DNA of 64,000 bases from positions 2,902,646 through 2,966,645 of the forward strand of contig VYZB01000057.1 of assembly GCA_013397455.1 (NCBI GenBank). Reading direction: 5' to 3'. The notes beneath the pieces were generated by a model. It worked only from the letters and a program-made list of their open reading frames with translations. It had not been told where the DNA came from and ran no database searches. Below, piece after piece: positions 48,011 to 60,700 of this stretch. This DNA comes from Crotophaga sulcirostris (taxonomy: Eukaryota > Chordata > Aves > Cuculiformes > Crotophagidae). Within the stretch, counting starts at the first letter, position 1. Each line of letters opens with the position of its first letter. The position numbers and the translations under genes are program-made.

Positions 48011-50261
48011 AGCCATGAAACTACATAATTCTCTTATGGTGAGCATCTAATGTAAATGTCATTAATACATCTCTTCAATAATAAAATTAACGTGGTATCT
48101 GGCTGCTCAGAATCATAGAAATACTGAATACACACCCCTATTTAAACGGACAAGGCAGAATCAAACTTGCAAAGCCTTTAAATGAAAATAAAATGTCTAT
48201 TAGCAAACCTGGGTCTAATGATTCTTTCTCATAGTCTGACATTAATAGTGTTAGCATGCTGAAATTCAAGACATATTATGATATTGCCCTTCTCCTTTTT
48301 CCCCTTCAAAAATGCTTTAATGGCCTTTAAAACCAGCATAATCAAGCCATGATTCTATTGTCAACAGTCTAGAATAAATCTTGCTCTCTGGCATTTCGTT
48401 ATTAGGTAACATAGTCACGTTTCTTTCAACTGTGCTGTGAACACAGAATAAATGGCTTGTGATGTTTAGCACTCTTGGTTAAAATCCCATTTTTACGGTT
48501 CAAGAAAAATGCTATGACCCATGCACTGCAACTACTGATTTATCTGCACAGCAGTTGGGTACCAAACCAGTTTTAAAATACTTCAGAAAACATCAGATGT
48601 GTTATAACTTAAAACCAAGCAACAATAAAATAACACTGCTGAGTTTCTGGTAAGTGCAAAAATCCAAAGAAATTCCTTTGTAAAAACTGAATGCAAACAA
48701 AACAATATAGGTCATCTTAAAGGCACCTTGCTTGAGAGAGCATTCGTAAATAGTACAAAAAAAACTATCATATGGTAATGTCAAGGAGCAAATTCAGACA
48801 CTCAGATATCTGAAAATGTCAGAGATAATTAAATATTTAAATGATTTGCCCCACAAACGAATCTGAAAATCTTCCCAAGCGAACTCACACTATGGAAAAG
48901 TCTAGGAACAGATTTAGACTCTTGTCTACATTACTGTAACCGGTTCAACCCACATCAGGCCAACTATAATGCTGGTTTGCAGTCCTACAGTGAGGACTGA
49001 TTCCCAGTTTCAACCTGGTTTTGAATGCCTGTGCAAATGTTGTTTTGATTTTTTTTTTCCAAATTATAGAGCATGCAAAGTTAAGCTGACTCACTTGTGG
49101 AACTGCCACTCTGAAAATTTCTTATGTGTGATTCGAAGGAGGGCTTCCCATCTAGATTTTCCTGAACTCGTCAAATTTCCTACTGTATAAAATTTGCTTA
49201 GGTAGATGTGAATATTTGTTCAGGAATAAAAATTAAAGCAGAGCAGATAGGAGCCCTCCCCCACCAATCCCAGCATAGGACTCCACCCTTCCACTGTGAA
49301 TTCCACTATGAATACCAAAAGTCATAGTTTCCTCTACTCTATCACACTCTGCGTTCTGCTTTATGCAGTAGGAAATGCAATGCTAAAAGGTGTATTTCAT
49401 AACAGAAAACTAGTTTGGGAAGTGAAGACTCTACTGTAGATACGTGGGAAAGCTAATTTTGAGCTGTCTTGACTATCTTTACAAGACAGAATTTTACAGA
49501 AACTGCAGCAAATCTTACTAGGTTTATTTAACCCAGGTTTCTAGAGTCCAAATCCAAGTTTATGAGCTACAAGAATTTCTAATTCTAGGCTTTCCAGCGA
49601 AGACTGAATAACTATTTTCTATTGCTGGGGTAGTAATACCTTTCTCTTCTCTGTATCTTCCCTGATGAGCTAGAGGGTTCACCTTTTTCAACAGAGATTC
49701 ACTCTTAAAGGAGGGAATGTGATGAGGGGGAGAAACATCCCTTCCTCTATTCGCGTGAAACCGTGGCTAGTCCCAGACTGCACTATGAGAATGTTGATGA
49801 GCTGTTCTACTGCAGCTCCTGTACCCAAGAGGCTTCAAAGGAGACATGGCTTTGACCTTGCCCATATGCTTGCCAGCAGACCTGGCTGGCTCAGCTGGCA
49901 TTCCTCCAGGAACAGAGGGATTCTACATTGTCCAAATTCAAAGTAATGTCCAGTAAGTTAAAACTACCCTTCTGTGACACAGCTGTGTAAGAAAAGTTCA
50001 CTCACAATGACTGTTGCAAAACTTTCTTTTAAAACACTGTAGAGTTTCTGAATCAGAAGCATTTAATAATACTTAGTTGTTTTGGGGGTGAATTTTGATA
50101 GCTAAAATACTGCTGAAATAAAGTGAGAAACCTGAATAACAATGTGGCAAGGCTTTAATTTAAAGGTAGGAGTTACCCGTTTAACATTCCCTTCCTCTCC
50201 CCCCAGCAGCTTTGATAAAATATTAACAATAATCTATTACAAGAATTTATAGAGGGTATTC
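48011..50261. other. Unique AT-rich non-coding DNA
   Basis: No gene was recognised. A 75-codon frame at 49719-49946 lies in a less AT-rich stretch but has no identifiable domain. Confidence 0.5.
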
Positions 50262-50880
50262 GATAGAATCCTAGACCCACTGGATCATGTAGTTTGGAAG
50301 GTACTTCCAGAGGTCACTTAGTCCAAAATCCTCAGAGAAATTCTAGTTAGGGCAACTTGCTCAGGGCCCTGTGCAGTGAAATTTTGTGTGTCTCCAAGAA
50401 TGGAGATTTAACAGCTTTCTGAGCAACTGCTCCAGCGTTTTACACCACTCACAGTGAATGCCTTTTTTCCTTATGAAGTCAGAGCTTCCTGTATTCCAAG
50501 TTGTGTCCATTGTTTCACATTCTTCTACAGTACCTTTCTGACCTCTGCTTTCTCTATACCTTCACATAAGGGAACTGCTAACAACAATAATATATACCCC
50601 GAGTCTCCTATTCTTAAGATTGAACAGACCCTGTTCTCTCAGTCTGTCCTTGTACATCACAACCTCCAGCCCCCTAACCATCTTAATGCCCACCTACTAG
50701 ACTTTCTCTGATCTATCCATGCCCCTATTGTACTGCGAAGCCCAAGAATGGACAGAATAGTTGATGAGGTCTCACAAGTGCCAAGTAGAGAGGAATAATC
50801 AATATCCTTGTATTGATGCCTACACTCTTTCTAATACAGAGTTGATCTTTGCTCCTGAAGCATGTTGCCGACTTATGTTG
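50262..50880 (-). mobile_element. Old CR1 LINE copy, minus strand
   Basis: The plus-strand text is a decayed antisense CR1 3' region. In order it shows ATAGAATCCTAG (tail), TTTGGAAGGTACTTCCAGAGG, GAGCAACTGCTCCAGCGTTT, TGAACAGACCCTGTTCTCTC, CACCTACTAGACTTTCTCTG, GAAGCCCAAGAATGGACAGA and ATTGATGCCTACACTCTTTC. These correspond to the CR1 landmarks 'GGGAAGGACCTC', 'GGCAGCCTGTTCCAGTG', 'CTGAACAACCCCAGTTCCCTCAG', 'GCCCTTCTCTGGA', 'GGGGCCCAAAACTGAACACAG' and 'GGCCAGGATGCTGTTGGCC'. Divergence is greater than in the copies at 26.3 and 46.0 kb, so it is older. No coding frame survives. Confidence 0.85.
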
Positions 50881-52977
50881 AAAATATGAAATGAACTTAT
50901 ACTTCCAAATTGACCTATCTAAAAATAATTGCAGACATACATTAAAAATATTTCTGTGGAATTTTCAGCTTCTTCTTTTCTACTTCAGAAAGCAAAAATA
51001 ACAAATGGTTTTTGAAATGCCTTGGGAATATAGATTAAATTTCCCATAAAATCTGTTAAATAGATGTTTCAAAGATTCTGGTATGCAATAAAGTATTGTA
51101 ATTGGAAAATAGGACAGATACCGCCTCAGACACCAGTTTAGATTGTGATGTCCCAGTATATATGTTTTTTCATAACTTGAATGCTTAAGGATATGTCACT
51201 GTTTCTAAACTGAAGTGATATCTTCCCAGAGCTTCTGCTTAAAGTATATCTGCTATATTTTTAGGTCAAAATGATTTTTATACAACAGAAACATACATTC
51301 TGCCATGATGTATTAATGGAAATATTTTATTTGCATTATAATTTTTACAGTTTTGTTAGCTCGATCAACCCTTCTAGTCACCCAGAATGATGTAGAGCAT
51401 ATTTTATTAAAACAGTTACTGGAGCTATGCTGTACAGGAAACAAGAGTGTATAAACATAACACACAGTAGATAGATAATAGCTTTAACAAATATATAACT
51501 ACATATACAAGGCACACCACTGTGTAATATATAGATATTGAGCCAAAAAGTCATTTAGGAATAGGTCACAGACATTCCCTTCTCTTTGTTGAGTATCTAT
51601 GCAAATGGGAAGCATGATGCTAAAGCAAGTGCTTTGGTGTTGCAAGAGTCAATGCCAAAGCACTCTACACCTCCCATGGATTTAAATAAACATTTCCAGG
51701 GATTACACAAGATTGCCCCATTCTTCTGTACATGTATTGCTACTTGAAGTCTGAAGCTGAAAGAAAACTTCCTCCACCACATGCAAATGACTTTATTTGT
51801 TTGCTTTGCATCACTATAGTCATCACAGTCTGAAAATAAAATAAAAAAGAATATACATCTGAATCTCAGTTTCTTAAGAATATAAAACAACTATGCAAAT
51901 AGTGGATGTAGATATTTTTAGACTACATATTGCTATTGATACTGAAGCTCTGAATGGAAATGACATTTGTTAGAGTGACAACACTTTTCTGGTTATTCAG
52001 CGTGGAATTAATTTTGTTTCACTTTGTCCATCAAAGCATGAAATATGCAATCTAAAATAATTGTGGAGTCTAAAAATAAGCACCTTTGTTGATCCTGGAA
52101 GATACCTAGAGAGCTAACCCTACAGTACATGCCTAACTTTTTCTGTATAATATTACTCGAAGTGCGTTCTATCCAGTTATAAGTGGATTCTAGACTCAAG
52201 GCATAAAGTTCCTTCATTTCCAGAATTTATTTTGCTCGGTAAATGCATTAATCTGATACAGCAAAAGGTCTGGTCCAGATCTGGAGTCTATTCCTGTGGG
52301 ATCCTACAACAATGTAAACAGTGGCATTGGTCTGGGAGACCTCTCTGATTTTCACACTGCTCTTCAGTTCAAAAAATGCCTTTTGGTTGTCCATTCAGTG
52401 TGACAACACCCTCAAATATTTTGATAGCAGAAATACCACTTAGTCCTACCAAGAACTACTGAGCATGCAAGAAACTGAGAGGACGTTACTAAACTTTGGA
52501 TATCAGACAAAGTTAGTTACAAAACCCATGAAAACAGACTGTGTTTTAGGGAACAGAAGTGATCATGTTAATTACTCTGGAGCTGACTTGGTTGTTACTT
52601 TATGAACTGGAAGTGAAAATACTAATGACTACAGTTAGTTGAAACAGGCCAAAAGTAATAGCACTGCTGTGCGCACAGGCCATGCTGTACGCGCACTTTT
52701 TCCCTGCACATCCACTGATGATTTAGAAATAAGATAGAAGTGCATTCTCAGAAAATTTGTGCATAATACTGAATTAGAAGGAGAGGTTGACATGTCAATT
52801 GATAGAACAACATGAGAAGAAGAGAAAACAGCCAATGCTAAACTTGCTGATTAGGACACTCGTACATCTAGTGAATCCTATCTTCAAATTAGCAAAGGAG
52901 AGACATTGATCTTCTTTATCTTAACCTTCTCTTATCCATGCCATAGATGAGTATTTCAATCACCGCTTCCTGTCTCC
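50881..52977. other. Unique AT-rich non-coding DNA
   Basis: No gene or named repeat was recognised. All open frames are under 100 codons and domain-free. Confidence 0.55.
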
Positions 52978-53067
52978 NNNNNNNNNNNNNNNNNNNNNNN
53001 NNNNNNNNNNNNNNNNNNNNNNNNNNNNNNNNNNNNNNNNNNNNNNNNNNNNNNNNNNNNNNNNNNN
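52978..53067. other. Assembly gap (90 N)
   Basis: Ninety undetermined bases. The length may be an estimate from scaffolding. A gap here could hide a repeat or a GC-rich segment. Confidence 1.
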
Positions 53068-53227
53068 ATTGTTGGTGTTACTTCTTTTTCCTTTTCAGTT
53101 GAGAATTAGTGGATTCACAGTTTATAGCTTCTAGCACACGCACAGCACCTGGGTATAACTCATAGCTGCTTGTTGACTAAATATTAAAAAATAAAACTCA
53201 CCTTAAGGGAAATCAAATACCATAGCA

Positions 53228-53387
53228 GTTGCCCAGAGACTGCAGAACCTCCATTCTTGGAGATGTTGAAAAGACAGCAATCTGAGCAACCTGCCCAAAC
53301 AGTGAAGTTCACCCTACTTTGAGTTAGGGGTTGGACAAGGTGATTTCAGAAGTCCTTTTCAACCTAAATGACTCTTTGGTTCTGTTA
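53228..53387 (+). mobile_element. CR1 LINE 3'-end fragment, plus strand
   Basis: About 160 bp follow the CR1 3' region, starting GTTGCCCAGAGACTGCAGAA. Compare GGTTGCCCAGGGAAGTTGTG in the copy at 46.0-46.7 kb. It continues through GGAGATGTTGAAAAGACAGC and AATCTGAGCAACCTGCCC to GTCCTTTTCAACCTAAATGA and a decayed TTGGTTCTGTTA tail. The tail repeats are eroded, so this is an old, strongly 5'-truncated insertion. Confidence 0.87.
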
Positions 53388-55815
53388 CTTATCTTCTAAC
53401 TGAGAAATGCGTCCTCCTGAAATGTCTCAGTATTCTTAGGACTACAACTCCACTCTAGCCCTTGAGTCTTTCTCTGTGTATACATGAAGACCTGCAACCA
53501 CTTGTTTTTCTGTCAGCACTCAGAAGAGTAGGATCAGCTAACAAAAAGCAATATTTATTCTCGTTGTGAAATGTATACCTTATTTCAATGTGACCCAGAG
53601 TAATGAGTGCACAGGAAACAATAATCCACAAACTATTAGATTGGTCATTTATCTCTTTCTAATATATGTTGGTAATCAATGAAAATTACCAACTAAGCCC
53701 TTATTTCCAATAACAATGTGCCCACTTTAATTACAAAGAAACTGCTAGTGAATAGGATTAATTTAAGACTGACAAATTAGGATAGGCATTCACTGTGAAT
53801 GCTTATTCTCATACATTTTATCACAATGAAGAGTTGTTAAAGGAGATAAGGAGACACTGAATAAGTGAAGATATTGAATGATTCAGCAACAGTGGATCAT
53901 AAAAGTTTTTTATGGGCTATAACATATTTTATTATACCTACTGAGAAAAAAAATATTCTCTTTGAAGAAATGCAGCAGAGGGTCTGAAATTGAAATAACT
54001 CTAATTTTCCAATTATAGACAATAGGACAGTATTAAGTATTCTGTTAAAAATAAAATAGACTTCTTGGATCTATCTGTAAGCAAGTAATTTTCAAGACTA
54101 GTAACTGTGGCTGTTGAACCAATAGAGATTTTGTGTGTGGCCAAATAAAAATGGGTTGCTATTATTCATTTTTTCTGAATTAAACTGCTGCTGCTCTTGC
54201 CAGTATGAATATGCTGCTATGATATGTTAAAGAAAAAAAAAACAACCAAAGACAAGAGCTTATCTTGGAAGCCATACATTTCCATAGCTAAAGTATATGT
54301 TCCATACCTAAAGATATTGCCCAAGACTCATTTAGCAGATTGTTTCTTTTTGCTTTGAAATAACTGCTTTGTGTTTGGAAATTACTTTGGAAATAGCTAT
54401 GTTTTGATTAAAATGGAATAAGAATTCTTCTGCATCTTTATAACACCCCATTTAAAGAAGAATATGTTTTGAACGTGGCTGTTGCAAAACTCTGACACCA
54501 TGAATTAGAGAAGAATAAAACAAAAGAACACTAAATCCTCTAGGAAATATATTTGTGGGAAAGTGCAAAAAACATAAGTGAATTCTGCACATTGACTTTA
54601 TTATGGTGAATGTGTGGGGAGAGGGAGGTTCTTTCTCTGAAGGTGGAATCCCCTCAAAGACTGATGAGAAACAAAATGCTTATGACACAGGTTGAAATTC
54701 ATTAATATAGTGCTTTAACAAAATCATCCAACCTACAGTCTTCATACATTCATCTAATAAAGGGATTGTCTGGTATAAAATATTTCTTTGAGTACCCAGA
54801 ACAATGATTTTCTTGCAAGAAATTTTTAGTCAACGCATGCTTTATAGGAAAGGCAATTAAGTAGCAACATTGCATTTCATTTTAACTCCAAATAATTGTT
54901 CTTTCTGACACAAACTCTTTTATCTCACTTACTTTTTTCCCTGACTTCCTCTTTTCAAAAAAATAATGATGTGATAGCAGGCACTCAGCATGGCACCTTG
55001 TAGTCTGGGGCTTAAATGTATGAGTCATAAAAGCAGAGACCTTTGATATCAGTGATTACTCCTGCCTAGACTAATTGGCCAGACTCATGAATTTCTCAGC
55101 TTCCCTAGCTCACATCCAAGACTGACTTGTGCAGCACAGGAGCCTTGACCTGGGAAGCATTCAGTTTGTGTTTGAGCTGGAGCTGAAGGAAGCCTTCCTT
55201 ATACATTCTGACTAAAAGTGACTATGCAAGGTCTTTTCCTTGATCTAACCAAATACTGCAGTGATCAGCATGTCATCTTTAGAAATGGAAAATCAGACAG
55301 CTTTGTGTAGAAGGTCAGTTAGAATTGAATGCATATACATTATTTGAAGCAAGGTTAGCTAAGAAAGTTACCACTTGGGAAAGTTCATAGCTTTGGAAAA
55401 TGGTTCTCAGCAACTCTGGTTCTAATTCACCTTAGAAACAGGAATGCAGAAACAATACATATTGGTCTAATGATCAAGAAATAGGGGAATTAACAGACAG
55501 AAAAATATGACAAGGGACAGTGCTTTTAGTCTTAGTGTGTAATTGACTTTCACTTGCAAAAGATCTTTGAAAATGTCAGGTTTGGATAACAGGTTCAAAT
55601 TTTAGGTAGAAAAGATCAAATCAACAAATATTTTGCTCACAGGAACAATATTTGTTTAGCAGAGGTTGGTAAGAAGTAATTTTGCATGGGTTAGCATAAG
55701 GTTTAAACAAAGACAGGAAAATTGCTCCAAAAGAAACAAAGTATTCAGCCTTCTAAAATATTTATAATGCCGCTAATGGGAAATACAGTATATTAATTTT
55801 CTCCCCTTGTCACAG
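53388..55815. other. Unique AT-rich non-coding DNA
   Basis: No gene or named repeat was recognised. The stretch 53.56-53.83 kb is clean AT-rich sequence with several TAAT and AACAAT strings and might be conserved non-coding DNA, but this cannot be judged from one species. Confidence 0.5.
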
Positions 55816-55897
55816 ATCATCCATCAGTGCGGACCTGAGCTTGTCCATAAAATCCTTAGCATATCAGAGAATCCACATGAATACACAGGACTGACAG
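55816..55897 (+). CDS. Candidate 82-bp internal exon of an unidentified gene
   Basis: The segment is preceded by a pyrimidine-rich acceptor, TTTTCTCCCCTTGTCACAG, and followed by the donor CAG|GTAAAT. Frame 1 is open throughout (27 codons plus one base) and begins IIHQCGPELVHKILSISEN, then PHEYTGLT. The other two frames contain stops. The peptide is mixed polar/hydrophobic and looks like helical protein sequence (possibly ARM/HEAT-like), but I cannot name the protein. At 82 bp it would change intron phase by one. No partner exon was found in the window, so flanking introns would be long, which fits the desert-like surroundings. A chance splice-site pair around a short open frame remains possible. 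Confidence 0.4.
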
Positions 55898-56464
55898 GTA
55901 AATAAACATCATTCACCCTTAAATGTATTTCTTATTCTACTTCCTACAGATTAATGCCATTTGTATTGACTTTTTTTCCAGACAAAGTAATAACCACAGC
56001 ATAATATTGCTCTCCAGTGTACTACCTTTTTTCATTTACAAGAGTTTCAAATATTTTTCCTAGTGACTTAAAATATTTGCACAATGAAAATGAATCCATT
56101 TTGTCAGATTGTCGGTAATGCAGAATTTTGGATAGATAGGGCTGGCAATGAGGGGTCTTTTGTCCATAAAAATCTGCAAATAATCTCAGTCAATTGAGTT
56201 TAAACTCATAATTAAATCTTGGAAAAAACAAGAGTAGTTTAGAAGGGCTGAAAAAGATAAGCATTTTAGTAATTGCAGAACTGAGCAGACCATTCTGCTG
56301 ATTACTTCCTATCTTCAGAGTATCCAAACTTGGCATCCTGAAGGATCACAACTGGAAAAGCAGCTCAACCTGTGACATAACCACTGTTTTTAAAACATTT
56401 GAAATAAGTGGGTTTTAAAAAAGTTTAGATAACTATAAAAGTTTCAAAAATTTAAATTCATTTT
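55898..56464. other. Unique AT-rich non-coding DNA
   Basis: Nothing recognisable was seen between the candidate exon and the CR1 fragment. If the exon is real, this is the start of its downstream intron. Confidence 0.5.
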
Positions 56465-57760
56465 TATATGGAGTCTGCTCAAAACTAAAAAACGAGTATA
56501 CCGGAGATGGAAGAGTGGATGAATACCCATTGAGAACTACAAGGACATTGCCTGGGCATGCAGATATGCAGTTAGAAAAATAGAAGCTTGAATTGAAATT
56601 GATCAGAGATGTCAAAAACTACAAGAAAGGGTTCTTCAGGTAAGCAAACAACAAGCAGAAACAGAGGGGAAATATTGGCCTGCAATTAAAAAGGAGAGGT
56701 GAATTAGTCACCAACAACACTGAAGAGTCAGAGGCTCTCAACACTTTCTTCACCTTTGTCTTTACCAGCACTGTTTGGCCACAGCCTTTGGGAGCAAAAC
56801 CAGACCTACCATCAGTGAAGAAAGAGCAGGTATGTGAACTGTGACAAAAGCTTGATGTCTACAAATCAATGGACTCTGACAATATCCACCTGAGGGTGTT
56901 AAGAGAGCTGGCCAATGTCATTTCAAGGCCACTCTCCATAGTTTTGAGAAGTTGTGGAGATTGATAAATGTCCCAGAAGACTGGAAGAAGGCTAATGTCA
57001 CCCTCATCTACAAGAAGGGCTTAAAAGAGGATCAAAGAAATTACAAGCCCACTAGTCTTATTTCAGTCTCTGGGAAAGTTAAGGAATGAATCCTCTGGGA
57101 ACTATCACAAGTCAAATGAAGCATGTGATTGGGAAAAGTCAGCACAGATTCAGCAAGGACAAATAGGTGACAAATCTGATTGCCTTTTATGACAAAGTAA
57201 CCTTCCTGATTGGTGCGGGGCAAGTGATGGCAAGTGGTGGTACCTGGATTTCTGCAAGGTTTTGCTACAGTTTCCCACAGCCTCTTCCTAGAGAAACTAA
57301 TGCATGATGATCTAGAGAAGTGGTCTGTGTGATGGGTGGGTAACTAGCTGACAGGCTGCACCCAGAGGGTGATGGAAAATAGCTCCTTTTCAAACTGAAC
57401 ACCTCTCACTAGGGAGGTCCCTCTGGGTTTGATATTCGGCCCAACACTGTTTAATATCTTCGTAAATTGTCTGGATGATGGGATCAAGTGTACCCTGATG
57501 AAATTTGCTGATGATACCAAACAGAGTGGGGAAGTGGACACTTTGGAAGGGAGAGTGACCTTGCAGAAAGACCTGGAAAGGCCAGAAGAGTGCGCTAACA
57601 AAGACCTTCATCAAGGGCAAGTGTAAGGTCTTGCATCTGGGAAAACATAATCTAGGACTTCAGCACAGGCTGCGATCTACCTTGCTGGGGAGCAACTCTG
57701 TGCAAAAAGACTTTGGGGTCCTGGTGGACAACAAGCTCACTATGAGAAAATTCTCAGAAT
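56465..57760 (+). mobile_element. CR1 LINE internal fragment (ORF2), plus strand
   Basis: About 1.3 kb follow CR1 ORF2. It begins at a decayed 'KKRVYRRWK' block (near 56,485), then shows TEESEALNTFFTFVFTSTVW (56,722 on), VPEDWKKANVTLIYKKG (56,970 on), NYKPTSLISVSGKV (57,040 on), the FADDTK box (57,504 on) and KDFGVLVDNKLTMR (57,706 on). Stops and frameshifts interrupt it, for example the TGA after the LRSCGD segment near 56,962. The copy lacks the endonuclease part at its 5' side and, unusually, also lacks the CR1 3' region and tail. Both boundaries are approximate. Confidence 0.92.
57429..57626 (+). pseudogene. CR1 ORF2 reverse-transcriptase remnant (motif C)
   Basis: The open segment reads FGPTLFNIFVNCLDDGIKCT and then LMKFADDTKQSGEVDTLEGR. 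This is the CR1 RT block around catalytic motif C, with the FADD box intact at residues 26-29. It joins, after a stop, a following segment (57631-57837) with HLGKHNLGLQHRLRSTLLGS and KDFGVLVDNKLTMR, the next block of the same protein. The remnant cannot encode a complete enzyme. Confidence 0.9.
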
Positions 57761-60700
57761 TTCTCAAAATTCTTCAAAATACTCATATGAGAAGATTTTC
57801 TCGAAAGAGAAAGAAAATGCTGAAATTTAAAATATAAGACAATGGCAATCACCACATTACTCTAAGGCTGATTTCTCCCATATTCAGATTATCTCACATG
57901 CTGATATAAGCAAAATACCTTTACTTCTCTTGAGTTTCAGTCACAAAATGTGTCTTTAGTGTCACTGCCCTTCAGTAATGCCTACTTTGGTTTATAAGCT
58001 TTCTGCCCTATGTATTTTTGAAAGAATTTGCTGCAGATTCAATATTTGGAGTTCTTATATTTGCTTGATTTCTGTCATAAATTGATCATCTGTAAAACAA
58101 ATGCATACAGTATCCTACAGCACTGGTTTGGTACACAAAGGCTGTGAGAATTGTTTTGCTGGTAAACTGCAGAAAAATATATGCAACAAAATGCTACATG
58201 CCTTGCAGATAAATGCCTGTTTTGTCACATGGTAAGTACCCTTGCAGAGCAGACAGCAAAATAACGAACACCTGGCAACAGCATGGATATGAAAAAGTAA
58301 TGGATGCCCCCTCATTGCTGATAAACTCAAAGACATACAGGACTCTGTATGGCAGCTTTTACAAGATGACTGAGAGGGAAGTTCTTCATTATTCCAAAAT
58401 GTTTTGGTATGGAATTAATTTTAGACAAGCTAATTGTAGTAGCAAGGTCAATGTGCTGAGAGTACACCTTGCATTTCAGGTACTCGTCTGGAAGAGAATA
58501 TTTAAACCATTATATGAAAGTAATCTGGTCTTTCAGAAAAGATGTTGTGAAGAAATTTGCTTCCAAAACTGGAAGCAAAAGCAGAGATATGCATTCCAGA
58601 CTCCTTTGCTACTGATAGGACTGGGTCAAATTTATTTCTTGCCTTGATCTCATTATCAGGAGGGACTGAGGTGTGTAGCAGACATTCCATTTGGGACAGA
58701 AGAAACATCCTTAAAGCAACATGGAAACAGCACTTAACTAATGAAGAGACTCACTTGGACTATACCTTACTGGCCTACTGACCTTTGTATCGTACTTGGG
58801 TGCTATCCAAGAGACCTGAAGTAGGAAAAAAACCTAAACACTAGTGAAACGTGTGGAGGCGAGGGAGGAGGCAGAGACTATTTTTTTCCTTTAGGATGAA
58901 ACAAAATGAAGAAAAGTGAATCATAAAGTAAAAATGTACAAAATACCTTGTAAGTCCTTGTCAGAGACCAAGGAAGACTAGACAGTTCTCACCAACTTGG
59001 ACAAGACAGGAAAGGGCAAACGCAAATGTGATGTAATGCCAAATTCACATTACTAATCTCCCCATTTCATTCTGTTTTTCATGTAATACATTAGACTGGC
59101 TCATATATCTTTAAATTATAATATGATCAACTGTAACTACTCGCAGAAAATGCAATGGATAACCTGTTCTTGGAAACTGAAGATTAGTTTTACTATGCTG
59201 ATGCCCTAAAGGCACAATGTATTTCACATGTATGATTCAGTAAGATTGCCATATGACATTGTCAGTGTTCACTTGATTTTCTGTAATATGGTACATCTAC
59301 TTTTTCCTAGTGTAAGAGAGCACTAGTTTTATTTGAACTGTGCTATAATGCATACAAGTTCCAAAACAAGCATCCATTTTTACTGTAATTTATACGGAAG
59401 TATTGAGGTCTTCTGGTACAAGATGTTGCTCTTTTCCTGTTTCGCTATCAAATTTATATCTATAGCTCCCATTCCCACATGAATATAAAAACAAACACCT
59501 CAAAATTATAGGGTCACTGGCTTTATAAACCCTTTTGTGTGAGGAAGCAATATCTTCACCACATTTGACAGATGAAGGATTGAGACTCAAATCACTGAAG
59601 ATAAAAGGATCTGAATTCATGTTAAAACCAGAGGAATACTGCCTTGATAGAAGATCTCCACCAGAGAGATTTGTGACAATATTCACAGAAGATTATATAT
59701 ATGATGACATTAAACATCCAAAATAAATGTTAGTTACCTGACTAAAGAGGCAGCTGGACAAGTAAAGGCTGCAATATCACTCTTTCCCAGGGCTTGTTGT
59801 TTGAATTTTGTGAAGAATTTGAGACCAGCTGGCAAGGTTTTTGTTTGTCTGGAAAGAAGGAGATATCCGAAAATCATCTGAGCATCTTTGGGAACCTTCA
59901 GTAACATCCTGTTATCAAGTCACAATATCTGTGCTGTACAGGCAGCACGTGCATGTAATAACTGTGTTGATCTGACAAATTCAAACAAAAGTGATAATCT
60001 CATGTCATCTGAGATGAACTGAGAGTCTCTAAAGTTTTCTTTTTATAAAGTGATCTTCCTTCCATTGATATAGAAGGAATACATGACTATCAAAATATCA
60101 TTTAGAGTCTGAACAAAGTCTATTTTTATAGGTTGATTTGCAATTACTACATCAGTGCTTCTCAAAAAATAAGTTTTATTCCTGTGAGCTAAAAAAAAAA
60201 CCAATGAAAAGCTAACATTTTTTTTTTCTTTCTCAGTTGCACTAAGAAAGAAACCTAAGGCAATGTTTTGCTGTGGGGATTTTTCCTACCTTATTTTTAA
60301 TTCATTGAGCACTTAATGTACTTGTGAGATTTCTATGCTCTGAAGTGAAACAAGCATGAGAGATGTAAGGAGGACCCTTAACCCTACCTCAGACCACAGT
60401 TAGAAGAGCCTGATGGTCTGACCCACGTAGACTTCCTCCTGAGCTATCTGCCAAATACATTGAGCTAAGATGAAGTAATTAGGAAAGGAACAGAAGATGA
60501 ATGAGCTGGCAAAGGCTGGTGCTGACCCAAGGTAAGACTCTGCTATACCCAGAATAAATGGCTTTCAGTACTTTGAGAACTGCTGTGTTCCTTAAAGGGA
60601 GAGAAGGTTCATCACAACTTCTCAGCAGGATGGAAATCTCAGTCACAAGTTAACAATCTCATAGGTCAAATTCAGCCTCTTTGCCAGAGAAGAGACTGCT

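Noticed and set aside
48111..48130. CR1-tail-like string AGAATCATAGAA
   Set aside because: Too short, and not followed by the GGTTGGAAGGGACC-type block.
58213..58647. 144-codon plus-strand open frame
   Set aside because: No recognisable domain or signal, no splice-like edges, and composition typical of translated AT-rich non-coding DNA. It directly follows a dead CR1 fragment but does not match CR1.
60213..60340. Acceptor-like T tract followed by CTTTCTCAG
   Set aside because: Frames after it close quickly and no donor or polyadenylation context is convincing.
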